A stretch of DNA of 64,000 nt, taken from the NCBI RefSeq assembly GCF_023015985.1, contig NZ_JALKAO010000004.1, positions 124,001-188,000 of the forward strand, in the 5' to 3' direction. Positions within the stretch are counted from its first letter, which is position 1. Every line of letters begins with the position of its first letter. Under the pieces are notes generated by a model. It had not been told where the DNA came from and did no database searches. It was given only the letters and a program-made list of their open reading frames with translations. The translations under genes and the position numbers were made by a program. Of this stretch, positions 7,601 through 16,108 are shown piece by piece. Source of the DNA: Marivita sp. S6314 (lineage in GTDB: Bacteria; Pseudomonadota; Alphaproteobacteria; Rhodobacterales; Rhodobacteraceae).

Positions 7601-8779
7601 GTGATTTACAGTTTTGCAGACAGTGAGATCGACGTGGACGCCCATACGCTTCGGCGCGGCGGGCAGGAGGTTCATGTCGAGCCGCAGGTGTTTGATGTAT
7701 TGCACCTGCTGGTGTCACATGCCGGTGACATGGTGAGCTATGATACCCTGATTGACGTGGTCTGGGACGGGCGCATCGTGTCTGACGCTACGGTGGCCGC
7801 CCGGATCAGTGCGGCGCGTGCGGCGGTTGGCGACACCGGGCGGACGCAGGACATCATTCAGACCATCGCGCGGCGCGGGATCAAACTGATTGTGCCGGTT
7901 CATGCGCATGATACGGATCCGCAGAACAGCCCCACAACCGGTGTCCCGACGCAAACCATCCGGATGACCACGTCGCAGGACGGCAGTGTCCTTGCGTGGT
8001 CGTCGCTTGGCAAGGGAACGCCGCTTTTGCGGGCCGGGCATTGGCTGACTCATCTGGAAAAGGATCTGACAAGCAGCATCTGGGGTCCGTGGATTGACCG
8101 ATTGTCCAGCCGTCACCAGTTGGTGCGCTATGATCCGCGCGGGACCGGTATGTCTGCCCGGGACTGCGGCGCCATCAGCGTGCGAAACGGTGTGGAGGAC
8201 ATGCTTGCGGTTGCGGATGCTGCGCGGCTGGAGCGGTTTTCGATACTGGCGTCGTCGCAAAGCGCGGCGATTGCGTTTCATTTTGCGGCCCGGTTTCCCG
8301 ACCGTGTCGATAAGATCGTCACCTGCGGGGCATTTATCCAAGGATCCTGCGTGCGCGATCCGGCATCGGGCAACGTGATGACGGATGCCTTGGCGGTGAT
8401 GATCAAGGAAGGGTGGGGGAACCCCGACAGCGGGTACATGCGGTCGGTCGGCACGTTGTTCATGCCAAGCGCCACGGATGGTGAGCTGTCGGATATCCTT
8501 GAGCTTCAGGCGGCATCCGCCAGTTCAGAGCGGGCTATCGAAATCAGAACGTGCTGTGCCTATTATGACGAAATTCCGGTTCTGGCGCGTGTGGGGGTGC
8601 CGGTGCTGGTTGCGCATGCCATTAATGACAGCGTCCACCCGTTTGGTCAGGCCCAGCTGATTGCCAGCCATTTACCGGATGCCCGGCTTTTGCCGCTGGA
8701 GACAACCAATCACCTGATGTCGCCCCGTGAAGCGGCGTTTGATGTGTTTATGACTGCGCTGGAGGCGTTTCTGGAATGA
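7601..8779 (+). CDS. Winged-helix DNA-binding domain fused to alpha/beta hydrolase
   Basis: A 392-residue two-domain protein. Residues 1 to about 100 form an OmpR-type winged helix (VEPQVFDVLHLLVSHAGDMV, then ARRGIKLIVPV). The remainder is an alpha/beta hydrolase with RYDPRGTGMS, a probable nucleophile in ASSQSA, an acid in HAINDSVHP and a His in TTNHLMSP. The nucleophile elbow departs from GxSxG: both glycines are replaced. It has no receiver domain, so it is not a response regulator. The GTG start matches the usual start of this domain type but has only a weak ribosome site. Such proteins are presumed ligand-sensing regulators. Confidence 0.82.
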   Translation: MIYSFADSEIDVDAHTLRRGGQEVHVEPQVFDVLHLLVSHAGDMVSYDTLIDVVWDGRIVSDATVAARISAARAAVGDTGRTQDIIQTIARRGIKLIVPVHAHDTDPQNSPTTGVPTQTIRMTTSQDGSVLAWSSLGKGTPLLRAGHWLTHLEKDLTSSIWGPWIDRLSSRHQLVRYDPRGTGMSARDCGAISVRNGVEDMLAVADAARLERFSILASSQSAAIAFHFAARFPDRVDKIVTCGAFIQGSCVRDPASGNVMTDALAVMIKEGWGNPDSGYMRSVGTLFMPSATDGELSDILELQAASASSERAIEIRTCCAYYDEIPVLARVGVPVLVAHAINDSVHPFGQAQLIASHLPDARLLPLETTNHLMSPREAAFDVFMTALEAFLE

Positions 8780-9352
8780 TCAGGCGTCGTTGGCGCCCGG
8801 TGCGTCACACACGCCGACCAGGGCTTCGTATTGTGCGGTGATCCAGCCCAGCGCCTGTTCGGGGTTCTGGTCTTCGATCTGGCCGGTGAAGCGGCTGAAG
8901 ACGACGGCAGAGCGGCTGTCGTCGATCATGGCGATGTCCTGTGTGGTGATGACCACTTCGTACACAAAGAACGCCACAGCCACGAGCAGAACGCCGCGCG
9001 CGACGCCGAAGAGGAAGCCGAGCGCCTGATCCAGCCCGCCAAGCGCCGAGCGTTGCACGAGGGTTGAAAAGAGCGGTGTGAAGAAAGACATGATCACCAG
9101 CGCGATGGTGAACACGGTGGCAAAGCCGCCAATCACGCTGAGTTCGCAACTGCCGGTCATGAATTCGCCAATCACCGGGATTTCGGTCATCAGGGGGCGC
9201 AGTTGCGGGCCGAACATGAAGCCCAGAACAGCCGCTGCGATCCAGCCGAGGATCGCCATGCCTTCGCGGACGACGCCGCGCGAATAGGCAAGCAGCGCCG
9301 AGAGCACGATGACGACAGCGACAACGCCGTCAATAATGGTAAACCCTTCCAT
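8780..9352 (-). CDS. cvpA: CvpA family membrane protein
   Basis: A 190-residue protein with four or so hydrophobic helices. Family segments are the N-terminal IDGVVAVVIVLSALLAYSRG followed by REGMAILGWIAAAVLG, and the central LDQALGFLFGVARGVLLVA. CvpA is an inner-membrane protein linked to colicin V production and envelope homeostasis; its biochemical role is unsettled. Its stop abuts the stop of the convergent hydrolase gene. It lies immediately downstream of radA on the same strand (31-bp gap), so it is probably co-transcribed with it. Confidence 0.88.
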   Translation of the reverse strand: MEGFTIIDGVVAVVIVLSALLAYSRGVVREGMAILGWIAAAVLGFMFGPQLRPLMTEIPVIGEFMTGSCELSVIGGFATVFTIALVIMSFFTPLFSTLVQRSALGGLDQALGFLFGVARGVLLVAVAFFVYEVVITTQDIAMIDDSRSAVVFSRFTGQIEDQNPEQALGWITAQYEALVGVCDAPGANDA

Positions 9353-9383
9353 CGGCCTCTTGCCCTTCTCTTATCCTGTGGCG

Positions 9384-10751
9384 CTACCCTGCGCCGAACA
9401 CATCACCAACAAAACTTGCCAAAGCGTCAATCTCGGTGGCCTTGAACCCGTCACGGGGCACCGATTTGCCCCCCTTTGGCACAATCGCGGCGGTAAAACC
9501 AAGTTTTTGTGCTTCTTTCAACCGATTTTCGGTCTGCCCGACAGGACGCAGCGCGCCAGACAGGCTGATTTCGCCGAAGACAACGGTCTCGGGTGGCAGG
9601 GCGATGTCTTCGCGGGCGGACAAAAGCGCGGCTGCAACCGCAAGGTCGGCTGCGGGTTCGCTGATCTTCATGCCGCCTGCAACGTTGAGATAAACGTCCA
9701 TTCCGGTGAACGGGATGCCACAGCGGGCTTCGAGCACCGCCAAAATCATGGCCAGCCGCCCGCCATCCCAGCCGACAACGGTCCGACGCGGTTGGCTGTG
9801 TGGCGTGGGGGCCACAAGCGCTTGAAATTCAACGAGGACCGGGCGCGTGCCTTCGATCCCGGCAAACACCGCAGAGCCGGGAGAGGGATCACCGCGTTCG
9901 CTGAGGAACAGGGCCGAGGGATTCGTGACCTCGGACAGGCCCTGACCGGTCATTTCGAACACGCCGATTTCATCCGCCGGGCCAAAGCGGTTCTTGACGG
10001 CGCGCAGGATGCGGAACTGGTGACCGCGTTCGCCTTCGAAATAGAGCACCGTGTCGACCATATGTTCGACGACGCGGGGGCCTGCGATCTGGCCGTCCTT
10101 GGTGACGTGGCCGACCATCACGATGGAGGTGCCGCGCCGTTTGGCAAAGCTGGTCAGCTCATGCGCGGAGGCGCGGACCTGGGCGACGCTGCCGGGGGCA
10201 GAGGTCACGTTGTCGGCCCACATGGTCTGGATCGAGTCGATGATCGCGAGATCGGGCTTTTCGTTTTCCAGCGTCGTAAGGATGTCGCGCAGATTGGTTT
10301 CGGTGGCGAGTTTCACAGGGGCTTCGCGCAAGCCAAGCCGCGCGGCGCGCATGCGGACCTGTGCGCTGGCTTCCTCGCCCGAGATGTAGATGACCTTGAG
10401 GCCCGCATTGGCGAAAGCGGCGGCGGCTTGCAGCAGTAGCGTGGATTTCCCGATGCCGGGATCGCCGCCGACCAAGAGGGCTGAGGCGGGAACCAATCCG
10501 CCGCCCAAGACACGGTCAAGCTCGGCCAGTTTGGACGTTGTGCGGGGCGGGGGCGCTTCATCGCCGGACAGATCGCTGAGCGGCAGGGACCGGCCTTTGG
10601 ATGCGCCCAACGTCTTGGAGGCCGGGCCAGCGGCAAGCGGGACCTCTTCAACAATGGAGTTCCATTCGCCACAGGCATCGCACCGCCCCGACCATTTGGT
10701 CGTGGTGTTGCCGCAGCTTTGACAGACAAAGGTTGCTGATGCTTTCGCCAT
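9384..10751 (-). CDS. radA: DNA repair protein RadA
   Basis: A 455-residue RecA-like ATPase that promotes branch migration during recombination. It has an N-terminal C4 zinc finger (CQSCG...CDACG), a Walker A loop GGDPGIGKST, the RadA-specific KNRFG motif (AVKNRFGPADEIG) and a C-terminal Lon-like domain (ARCGIPFTGMDVYLNVAGGM). The start is placed at MAKASATFVCQ, directly before the zinc finger. The 'DNA repair' membrane protein gene lies upstream and cvpA downstream. Confidence 0.95.
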   Translation of the reverse strand: MAKASATFVCQSCGNTTTKWSGRCDACGEWNSIVEEVPLAAGPASKTLGASKGRSLPLSDLSGDEAPPPRTTSKLAELDRVLGGGLVPASALLVGGDPGIGKSTLLLQAAAAFANAGLKVIYISGEEASAQVRMRAARLGLREAPVKLATETNLRDILTTLENEKPDLAIIDSIQTMWADNVTSAPGSVAQVRASAHELTSFAKRRGTSIVMVGHVTKDGQIAGPRVVEHMVDTVLYFEGERGHQFRILRAVKNRFGPADEIGVFEMTGQGLSEVTNPSALFLSERGDPSPGSAVFAGIEGTRPVLVEFQALVAPTPHSQPRRTVVGWDGGRLAMILAVLEARCGIPFTGMDVYLNVAGGMKISEPAADLAVAAALLSAREDIALPPETVVFGEISLSGALRPVGQTENRLKEAQKLGFTAAIVPKGGKSVPRDGFKATEIDALASFVGDVFGAG

Positions 10752-10807
10752 GCCGCGCTTGTGGCGCAAGCCGTGGAGCGCTGCAAGCGGCGGTTTTCCG
10801 GTATGGG

Positions 10808-11665
10808 CTATTCGGCGGCGCGACGCGCGAGCAGGGCCACGATCCGGTTGTCGTCATTGTCGGGGAACTCCGCGGCATCATCCCAGTTGTTCGCGGTATC
10901 CGGTGACTGTGTGGATTGCGCCGGGGCCGATCTGGGGGGAATGCTGGGGGCGGCATCGGAGTTGTGCAGTTCGGGCAGGATCGTCGACAGCTCCTCGTTC
11001 AGACGGTCCAACTGCGCCTGTGCCACGCTTTCCTCCAGATCGACCTTGTCGGCCCAGACGCGCATTTCGGCAGCGGTGGCCTTGGCTTCGGCAAGACGGG
11101 CGTTGAACTCTTCGATCTCTTGCTGGCGCTGGATCAGGAAATCGCGGGCGCGGTTCACGCTGGCATCGGAATAGGTGTCGGCCAGATCGCGCGAGACGTG
11201 GCTCATCTGGCTGGCAATTTCGAGAACCGAGGGTTCGAGTTCCGCCAGATCCGGGTGATCGCGCAGATAGGCCATGCGTTCGCGGACCGAATCAAATTCG
11301 GATTTCATCTTGAACACCCCGTCGCGGTCCGAGGCGTGCGAAAAGCGATAGGCGCGGGCGACGTCTTCCATCGTGATGTGGAATTTCCGATGTGACGTTT
11401 CGAGCGCCATGATCCGGGCGTTGGCGGGCAGGAAAACACACAGCCCGACCAACAGGGCTGTCAAACCAATCTGTACCACCTGTCCGGCCTCCGGATAGGC
11501 GATACCCCCAAATGTTGCGGTCATCTCTAGCCACGGCGCGTATCCAAAGGCGCAGGCAAGCGTGTATGCCAGCGACCCAAGACCCAATAGCGCAACCGAA
11601 GCAAACATCAGCCGTTGAACAAGCCATCCCGTGGCCACCACGAGCGAACGCGCAGCTGCAATCAT
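10808..11665 (-). CDS. Membrane-anchored coiled-coil protein, unknown function
   Basis: A 285-residue protein with two N-terminal hydrophobic helices (residues about 13-40 and 62-85), then a charged alpha-helical region (MEDVARAYRFSHASDRDGVF through RQQEIEEFNARLAEAKATAAE) likely to form a coiled coil, then a Pro/Ser-rich C-terminus. I recall related proteins beside radA in this group carrying the label 'DNA repair protein', but nothing in the sequence shows a nuclease or repair motif. The start ATG has GGGGG five bases upstream; a GTG five codons earlier is possible. Confidence 0.72.
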   Translation of the reverse strand: MIAAARSLVVATGWLVQRLMFASVALLGLGSLAYTLACAFGYAPWLEMTATFGGIAYPEAGQVVQIGLTALLVGLCVFLPANARIMALETSHRKFHITMEDVARAYRFSHASDRDGVFKMKSEFDSVRERMAYLRDHPDLAELEPSVLEIASQMSHVSRDLADTYSDASVNRARDFLIQRQQEIEEFNARLAEAKATAAEMRVWADKVDLEESVAQAQLDRLNEELSTILPELHNSDAAPSIPPRSAPAQSTQSPDTANNWDDAAEFPDNDDNRIVALLARRAAE

Positions 11666-11818
11666 TAAAACCCCCAACACCTGTCAAAAACAAAAGGCAA
11701 CAGCGGCGATATTATGCCGATGGTAAGGGGCGACCTACTGTTTTTTAACGTTTTTTCAAACTCTGCTGAAAGACGTGAACAATCGTTATTGGTGTGGCTG
11801 ATTGTTTCATTTCTGTGA

Positions 11819-12271
11819 TCAATCCGATGGGCGACGGCTTTCTGCGATGCTGACAGCCACGGATATCAGGATGCAGGCGGTAAACAGGTAAAGCCCCCAG
11901 GCGGTTTCAATCCGGCCGATGCCGATGCCTTTGACGATAGAGATATACAGCGCGATCAGGAAGATATCGGCCATCGCCAGCTTGCCCAGCAGTGACAACA
12001 TCGGAAGGGCCGTGCGGCGCAGCAATCCAAACTGCACGAGGGCCAACCCGATGGTTTTCACATAGGGCGCAAAAAGCGCAAAGACTGTCACGACAAGGGC
12101 AAGGAACACGTCCGTGCCCCAGAGCGATTGCAGCCCCGTCAGCACGCTGATCTCGCTCAGACCGAACAGCGGCAGCAATCCCGCGCGCATCAGTGGCGCA
12201 ACCCATGAGATGGGATAAAGCACCAGCAGAGACAGGTTGATCCATTTCAGGACGGGTGTGACTTTAGACAC
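11819..12271 (-). CDS. Paraquat-inducible protein A (PqiA) family membrane protein
   Basis: A 150-residue protein with four hydrophobic helices. It resembles a single PqiA module (WINLSLLVLYPISWVAPLM..., LFAPYVKTIGLALVQFG..., LGKLAMADIFLIALYI). PqiA proteins partner with MCE-type PqiB proteins in lipid transport across the envelope; no pqiB is nearby. The GTG start lies inside the end of the upstream gene (GTGTCTAA overlap), which suggests coupling. An earlier TTG in the same frame is the alternative start. Confidence 0.7.
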   Translation of the reverse strand: MSKVTPVLKWINLSLLVLYPISWVAPLMRAGLLPLFGLSEISVLTGLQSLWGTDVFLALVVTVFALFAPYVKTIGLALVQFGLLRRTALPMLSLLGKLAMADIFLIALYISIVKGIGIGRIETAWGLYLFTACILISVAVSIAESRRPSD

Positions 12272-12650
12272 GTGTGAAGGCCCAGAGCCCCAGAAAGGCA
12301 ATCATGCCAACGCAATGCACCGCGTCGATCCAGCGCCATCTCCGCATTGGCAGCAGTAGGCTGACTGCAAAGATGGCTGATGTCAGCACCGGCAGAACCA
12401 TGCCGCCACCCAGCGCCAGAAGGCGGGCCAGAGGGGGGTAGAGCGCCAGCGATTGAAGGTTGAGCGCAGGCGCGAAGGTTGTGAACACCGCAACCGCGCA
12501 GAGTGTCAGCGTCACCGCCGCCGGGATCCGGGCCGAGCCCTGACCGACAATCACCCGCAACAATGCCAGAAGTCCCAGAACTTCGAAAAACACGAAGCGC
12601 TGCACAAAAATGAAGGCCAGAAACACCGGCGAGGGTTCGAAAAAGCTCAT
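12264..12650 (-). CDS. Small membrane protein, unknown function
   Basis: A 128-residue protein with about four hydrophobic helices (FLAFIFVQRFVFFEVLGLLA, IPAAVTLTLCAVAVFTTF, LLALGGGMVLPVLTSAIFAV and a C-terminal helix). I recognise no family. Its end overlaps the start of the PqiA-like gene, so the two probably act together in the envelope. The alr gene ends 23 bp upstream of its start on the same strand, so a three-gene run is possible. Confidence 0.7.
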   Translation of the reverse strand: MSFFEPSPVFLAFIFVQRFVFFEVLGLLALLRVIVGQGSARIPAAVTLTLCAVAVFTTFAPALNLQSLALYPPLARLLALGGGMVLPVLTSAIFAVSLLLPMRRWRWIDAVHCVGMIAFLGLWAFTRV

Positions 12651-12673
12651 GTCAGATCGTCAATGGATCGCGG

Positions 12674-13711
12674 CTATGGGTCAAGATATGTCCGCGCGTA
12701 GCGGTTCCCGAGGGAGGTGAGGATTTCGTATCCAATGGTGCCGGCGGCTTCGGCAAGGCTGTCGACCGATTGGTGCCGCCCCAGCAGTTCGACCGTGACG
12801 GGGGTTTCGGCGACATTGCCGACGTCAACGCCGATCAGGTCCATCGAGATGCGCCCAACGATCTTGCACCGGGTTTCCGCGGCCCAGACATGCGCCTTGG
12901 GACCCATCGCGCGGATGATGCCATCGGCGTACCCTGCGGATATGGTGGCGATCTTGCTGGGCACGCGAGCGACCCAACTGTTGCCATAGCCCACGGATTC
13001 GCCCGGATGTACGTCGCGCACCTGGATCACCGGGATCGACAGGGACACCGCTGGCAGCGCATCCACGAAGGGCAAGCCGCCATAAAGCCCGATGCCGGGG
13101 CGGGTCATGTCGAAATGGTAGTCCGGGCCCAGCAAGGTGCCGCCCGTGGCCGACAGGGATCGGGGCGCGTCGATGCCGTCTGTCATCTGGCGGAAGGTCT
13201 GAAGCTGAAACGCGTTCATGCCGTGGGCGGGTTCATCGGCGCAGGCCAGATGGCTCATCACCAGAACCGGGTTCTGGCTCAGGGCGATGTCGCGCAGGGC
13301 GGACCATTCGGCGGGTTCCATTCCCAGCCGGTTCATGCCGCTGTCAAGCTGGATGCCAAAGGGGTGACCGGGCAGCGCTTCGACATGGCGCAGCATCTGG
13401 TCGATGGAGTTGATCATCGGCGTCAGGTTGGCGTCCCGGATCAGCGATGCGTCACCCTCCATATGTCCACCAAAGACACAGATACGCGGGCCGGGGCCAA
13501 GCGCGTCGCGCACTGCGACACCCTCTTCGGCCTGCGCCACGAAGAACGTCCGCGCCCCGGCCTTGGCCAGGACTGTCGACACGCGGTCGGCGCCAAGCCC
13601 ATACGCGTTGGCTTTCACCACGGCGGCGGTTTCCCCGGCGGACATACGCGCAAGGGACTGCCAGTTTGTGCAAATCGCACCAAGATCAATCGTTAAAACA
13701 GACTGTGCCAT
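12674..13711 (-). CDS. alr: Alanine racemase
   Basis: A 345-residue PLP enzyme that interconverts L- and D-alanine for peptidoglycan. The PLP Lys is residue 33 in [10 protein letters not shown], and the opposing catalytic Tyr lies in ISAGYADG. The substrate loop ends in the [12 protein letters not shown] segment. The start [13 protein letters not shown] is the normal family start; the frame remains open upstream but that part has no family similarity. It diverges from cobT. Confidence 0.93.
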   Translation of the reverse strand: MAQSVLTIDLGAICTNWQSLARMSAGETAAVVKANAYGLGADRVSTVLAKAGARTFFVAQAEEGVAVRDALGPGPRICVFGGHMEGDASLIRDANLTPMINSIDQMLRHVEALPGHPFGIQLDSGMNRLGMEPAEWSALRDIALSQNPVLVMSHLACADEPAHGMNAFQLQTFRQMTDGIDAPRSLSATGGTLLGPDYHFDMTRPGIGLYGGLPFVDALPAVSLSIPVIQVRDVHPGESVGYGNSWVARVPSKIATISAGYADGIIRAMGPKAHVWAAETRCKIVGRISMDLIGVDVGNVAETPVTVELLGRHQSVDSLAEAAGTIGYEILTSLGNRYARTYLDP

Positions 13712-13833
13712 GGCGGGGTGTTTGGCATGTCTGTGCGGTGGGTCAAGCACGAAAACCTCAGGCGCGACGCTTGGAGACGGGAACGGTCGGATTTCGAGTT
13801 GTCGTGGCCGGGGGGCAAAGCTAGTCAGGCGGT

Positions 13834-14841
13834 ATGACAGATACTGATTTCGAAACCGCGCTGGCCGCGAAGATCGACACCAAGACCAAGCCTCTGGGCG
13901 CGTTGGGGCGGATCGAATCCCTTGCCGCGCAGGTGGCGCGCGTTCAGGGCACCCTGACCCCGCGCATGCAGACCTGCCAATTGACGATTTTTGCGGCGGA
14001 TCATGGCATTGCCCGGTCCGGTGTGTCGGCATTCCCGCCCGAAGTCACGCGCCAGATGGTGCTCAATTTTGCCAGCGGCGGAGCGGCGGCAAACGTGTTT
14101 TCGGCCACCAACGGGGTTGATCTGCGGGTGGTGAATGCCGGTGTGCTGGGCGGGCCGTTCGATGTGGACGGTGTGCTGGATCATCCAATTGCAGAGAGCA
14201 CGGCCAACAGCCTCGACGGGCCGGCCATGACTGTGTCGCAGCGCGATCAGGCGCTGGAGACGGGGCGCAGGCTGGGGCAGGACGGGGCCTGCGATGCGGT
14301 GGCCTTCGGCGAGATGGGGATCGGCAACACATCTGCCGCGACGCTGATCGCGCATTTCCTGACGGGCGAAGACGTTGTGACCCTCACCGGGCGGGGCACC
14401 GGGTTGGATGATGACGGGCTGAGCGAAAAGCAAACGACCCTGATGGCCGCGGCACAGCGGTGCAGCGGTCTGAGCGATCCGGCAACGGTGCTGGCGGAAT
14501 ATGGCGGATTTGAAATCGCGATGATTGCCGGTGCGATCCTGGGTGCAGCCGAGGCCAAACGTGTGGTGCTTGTCGACGGGTTTATCGCCAGCGCGGCGGC
14601 GCTTGTTGCGGCACGGATGGTGCCGACGGTCCGCGATGCGATGGTGTTTGCCCATCGGTCGGCGGAACCGGGGCATGTGGCGATCCTGAACGCGTTGGAG
14701 GCAGACCCGCTGCTTGATCTGGACATGCGACTGGGCGAAGGCACGGGGGCGGTTCTGGCCTGGCCCTTGATGAAATCGGCGGTGGCGATGCTGAATGACA
14801 TGGCCAGCTTTGAAAGCGCGGGCGTGTCGGGCAAAGCATGA
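13834..14841 (+). CDS. cobT: Nicotinate-nucleotide-dimethylbenzimidazole phosphoribosyltransferase
   Basis: A 335-residue enzyme that makes alpha-ribazole phosphate, the lower ligand of cobalamin. Family motifs are [12 protein letters not shown] near the N-terminus, the [16 protein letters not shown] block, [14 protein letters not shown] and the C-terminal [15 protein letters not shown], which carries the catalytic Glu. The stop overlaps cobS (ATGA). I see no cobalamin riboswitch in the 122 bp upstream. Confidence 0.95.
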   Translation: MTDTDFETALAAKIDTKTKPLGALGRIESLAAQVARVQGTLTPRMQTCQLTIFAADHGIARSGVSAFPPEVTRQMVLNFASGGAAANVFSATNGVDLRVVNAGVLGGPFDVDGVLDHPIAESTANSLDGPAMTVSQRDQALETGRRLGQDGACDAVAFGEMGIGNTSAATLIAHFLTGEDVVTLTGRGTGLDDDGLSEKQTTLMAAAQRCSGLSDPATVLAEYGGFEIAMIAGAILGAAEAKRVVLVDGFIASAAALVAARMVPTVRDAMVFAHRSAEPGHVAILNALEADPLLDLDMRLGEGTGAVLAWPLMKSAVAMLNDMASFESAGVSGKA

Positions 14842-15605
14842 CCAGCCGCGCGCAGGATGAATGGCACGTCTTTCTGACGGCGGTGCAGTTCCTGACGCGG
14901 TTGCCCGTGCCCAAGGACCTGCCGTTTTCCGAAGACCTGATGCTGCGCGCGACGCGCTATTACCCGCTGGTTGGGGGCGTGATTGGCGTGATTGGCGCGG
15001 CTGTACTGTGGGCGGCGTCGCTGGCGCTGCCGATGGCGGTTGCGGTGCTTTTGTCGATGGCGGCCACGATCTTTGCAACCGGAGCCTTTCACGAAGACGG
15101 GATGGCCGACGCAGCCGATGGGCTGGGGGGCGGCATGACCCGGGACCGCGCGCTTGAGATCATGCGCGACAGCCGCATCGGCACCTATGGCACCGTCGCG
15201 CTGGGCATGGTGCTGGCGCTGAAAGCGACGGTGCTGACCAGCCTTGCGGTCTCTGACGCGGTGGTCGCTGTGATCCTGGCCCATATCGTCAGCCGCGCGG
15301 CGACGGTTCAGATCGTGTCCATGGATTCCTATGCCCGCGAAGTGGGGGCCAAGTTTGTGACGCCGACCGTGGTGCCCGGCGCGTATCGCTTTGCGATGCT
15401 GACGGGGGCGCTGACCCTGTTGGTCGGCGCGGTCTGGTTCGGGATCGGTGCAATGCTGGTGGCGGTCGCTGTGGCGGGTGTCGCAGCCGGTGTGTTCCGG
15501 GCGATGATGCTGCGCAAAGTGCAGGGCTACACGGGGGATTGCCTTGGCGCGATCCAGCAACTGAGCGAACTGGGCCTTTATCTGGGGCTGGCGCTTTGGC
15601 TGTAA
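14838..15605 (+). CDS. cobS: Adenosylcobinamide-GDP ribazoletransferase (cobalamin synthase)
   Basis: A 255-residue integral membrane enzyme that joins adenosylcobinamide-GDP to alpha-ribazole (phosphate), the last assembly step of cobalamin. The family signature AFHEDGMADAADGLGGG is followed by RALEIMRDSRIGTYGTVAL. About six hydrophobic helices are present. It is coupled to cobT by a 4-bp overlap, and its end overlaps the phosphatase gene by 10 bp. Confidence 0.94.
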   Translation: MTSRAQDEWHVFLTAVQFLTRLPVPKDLPFSEDLMLRATRYYPLVGGVIGVIGAAVLWAASLALPMAVAVLLSMAATIFATGAFHEDGMADAADGLGGGMTRDRALEIMRDSRIGTYGTVALGMVLALKATVLTSLAVSDAVVAVILAHIVSRAATVQIVSMDSYAREVGAKFVTPTVVPGAYRFAMLTGALTLLVGAVWFGIGAMLVAVAVAGVAAGVFRAMMLRKVQGYTGDCLGAIQQLSELGLYLGLALWL

Positions 15606-16102
15606 CCCTGATCCGACATACAACGCCGGACGTGACCAAGGGCACCTGCTACGGGCGGACCGATCTGGCTTTGGCCGACAGCTTTGCCGAGGAGGCAGCG
15701 CAGGTCCTTGCCGGTCTTCCCGAGGCGCGTCATGTGCTGACATCGCCGTTGACGCGTTGCCATCGTCTGGCACATCATATCGCACCTCATTTGATGGGTG
15801 AGATACAGGTTGCAAACCATTGGATAGAAATGGATTTCGGGAACTGGGAAGGCGTTCCTTGGTCCGATATTCCCAGAGACCAGCTAGATGCGTGGGCAGA
15901 CGACTTTCACCGTTTCGCAGGTCATGGCGGCGAAAGCGTCGCCATGTTGGAACGCCGGGTGCGTCAGGGGTTGGACGCCACACCTGACGGCGCAATCGTG
16001 GTCACCCATGCAGGATGCATCAAAGCGGCCTGCGCGATCTTTGACCTTGAAAACGGATGGGACACCGAGGTGCCGTTTGGCGGAATGATCACGCTGCCGT
16101 AG
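15596..16102 (+). CDS. Histidine phosphatase family protein, probable alpha-ribazole phosphatase
   Basis: A 168-residue phosphoglycerate-mutase-fold phosphatase. The N-terminal TLIRHTTP supplies the phosphohistidine, then CYGRTDLAL, LTSPLTRCHRLA, MDFGNWEGVPW (catalytic acid region) and VVTHAGCIKAA with the second His. The fold and its place after cobT-cobS suggest CobC activity, dephosphorylating alpha-ribazole phosphate or adenosylcobalamin phosphate. The likely TTG start lies inside cobS; no better start is visible before the RH motif. Confidence 0.8.
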   Translation: MAVTLIRHTTPDVTKGTCYGRTDLALADSFAEEAAQVLAGLPEARHVLTSPLTRCHRLAHHIAPHLMGEIQVANHWIEMDFGNWEGVPWSDIPRDQLDAWADDFHRFAGHGGESVAMLERRVRQGLDATPDGAIVVTHAGCIKAACAIFDLENGWDTEVPFGGMITLP

Positions 16103-16108
16103 GCGCGA

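Noticed and set aside
13712-13833. Cobalamin riboswitch before cobT
   Set aside because: I looked for the conserved B12-box and found nothing convincing in the 122 bp between alr and cobT.
14247-15995. A 582-codon open frame on the minus strand
   Set aside because: It is antisense to cobT, cobS and the phosphatase gene. It has no domain signal.
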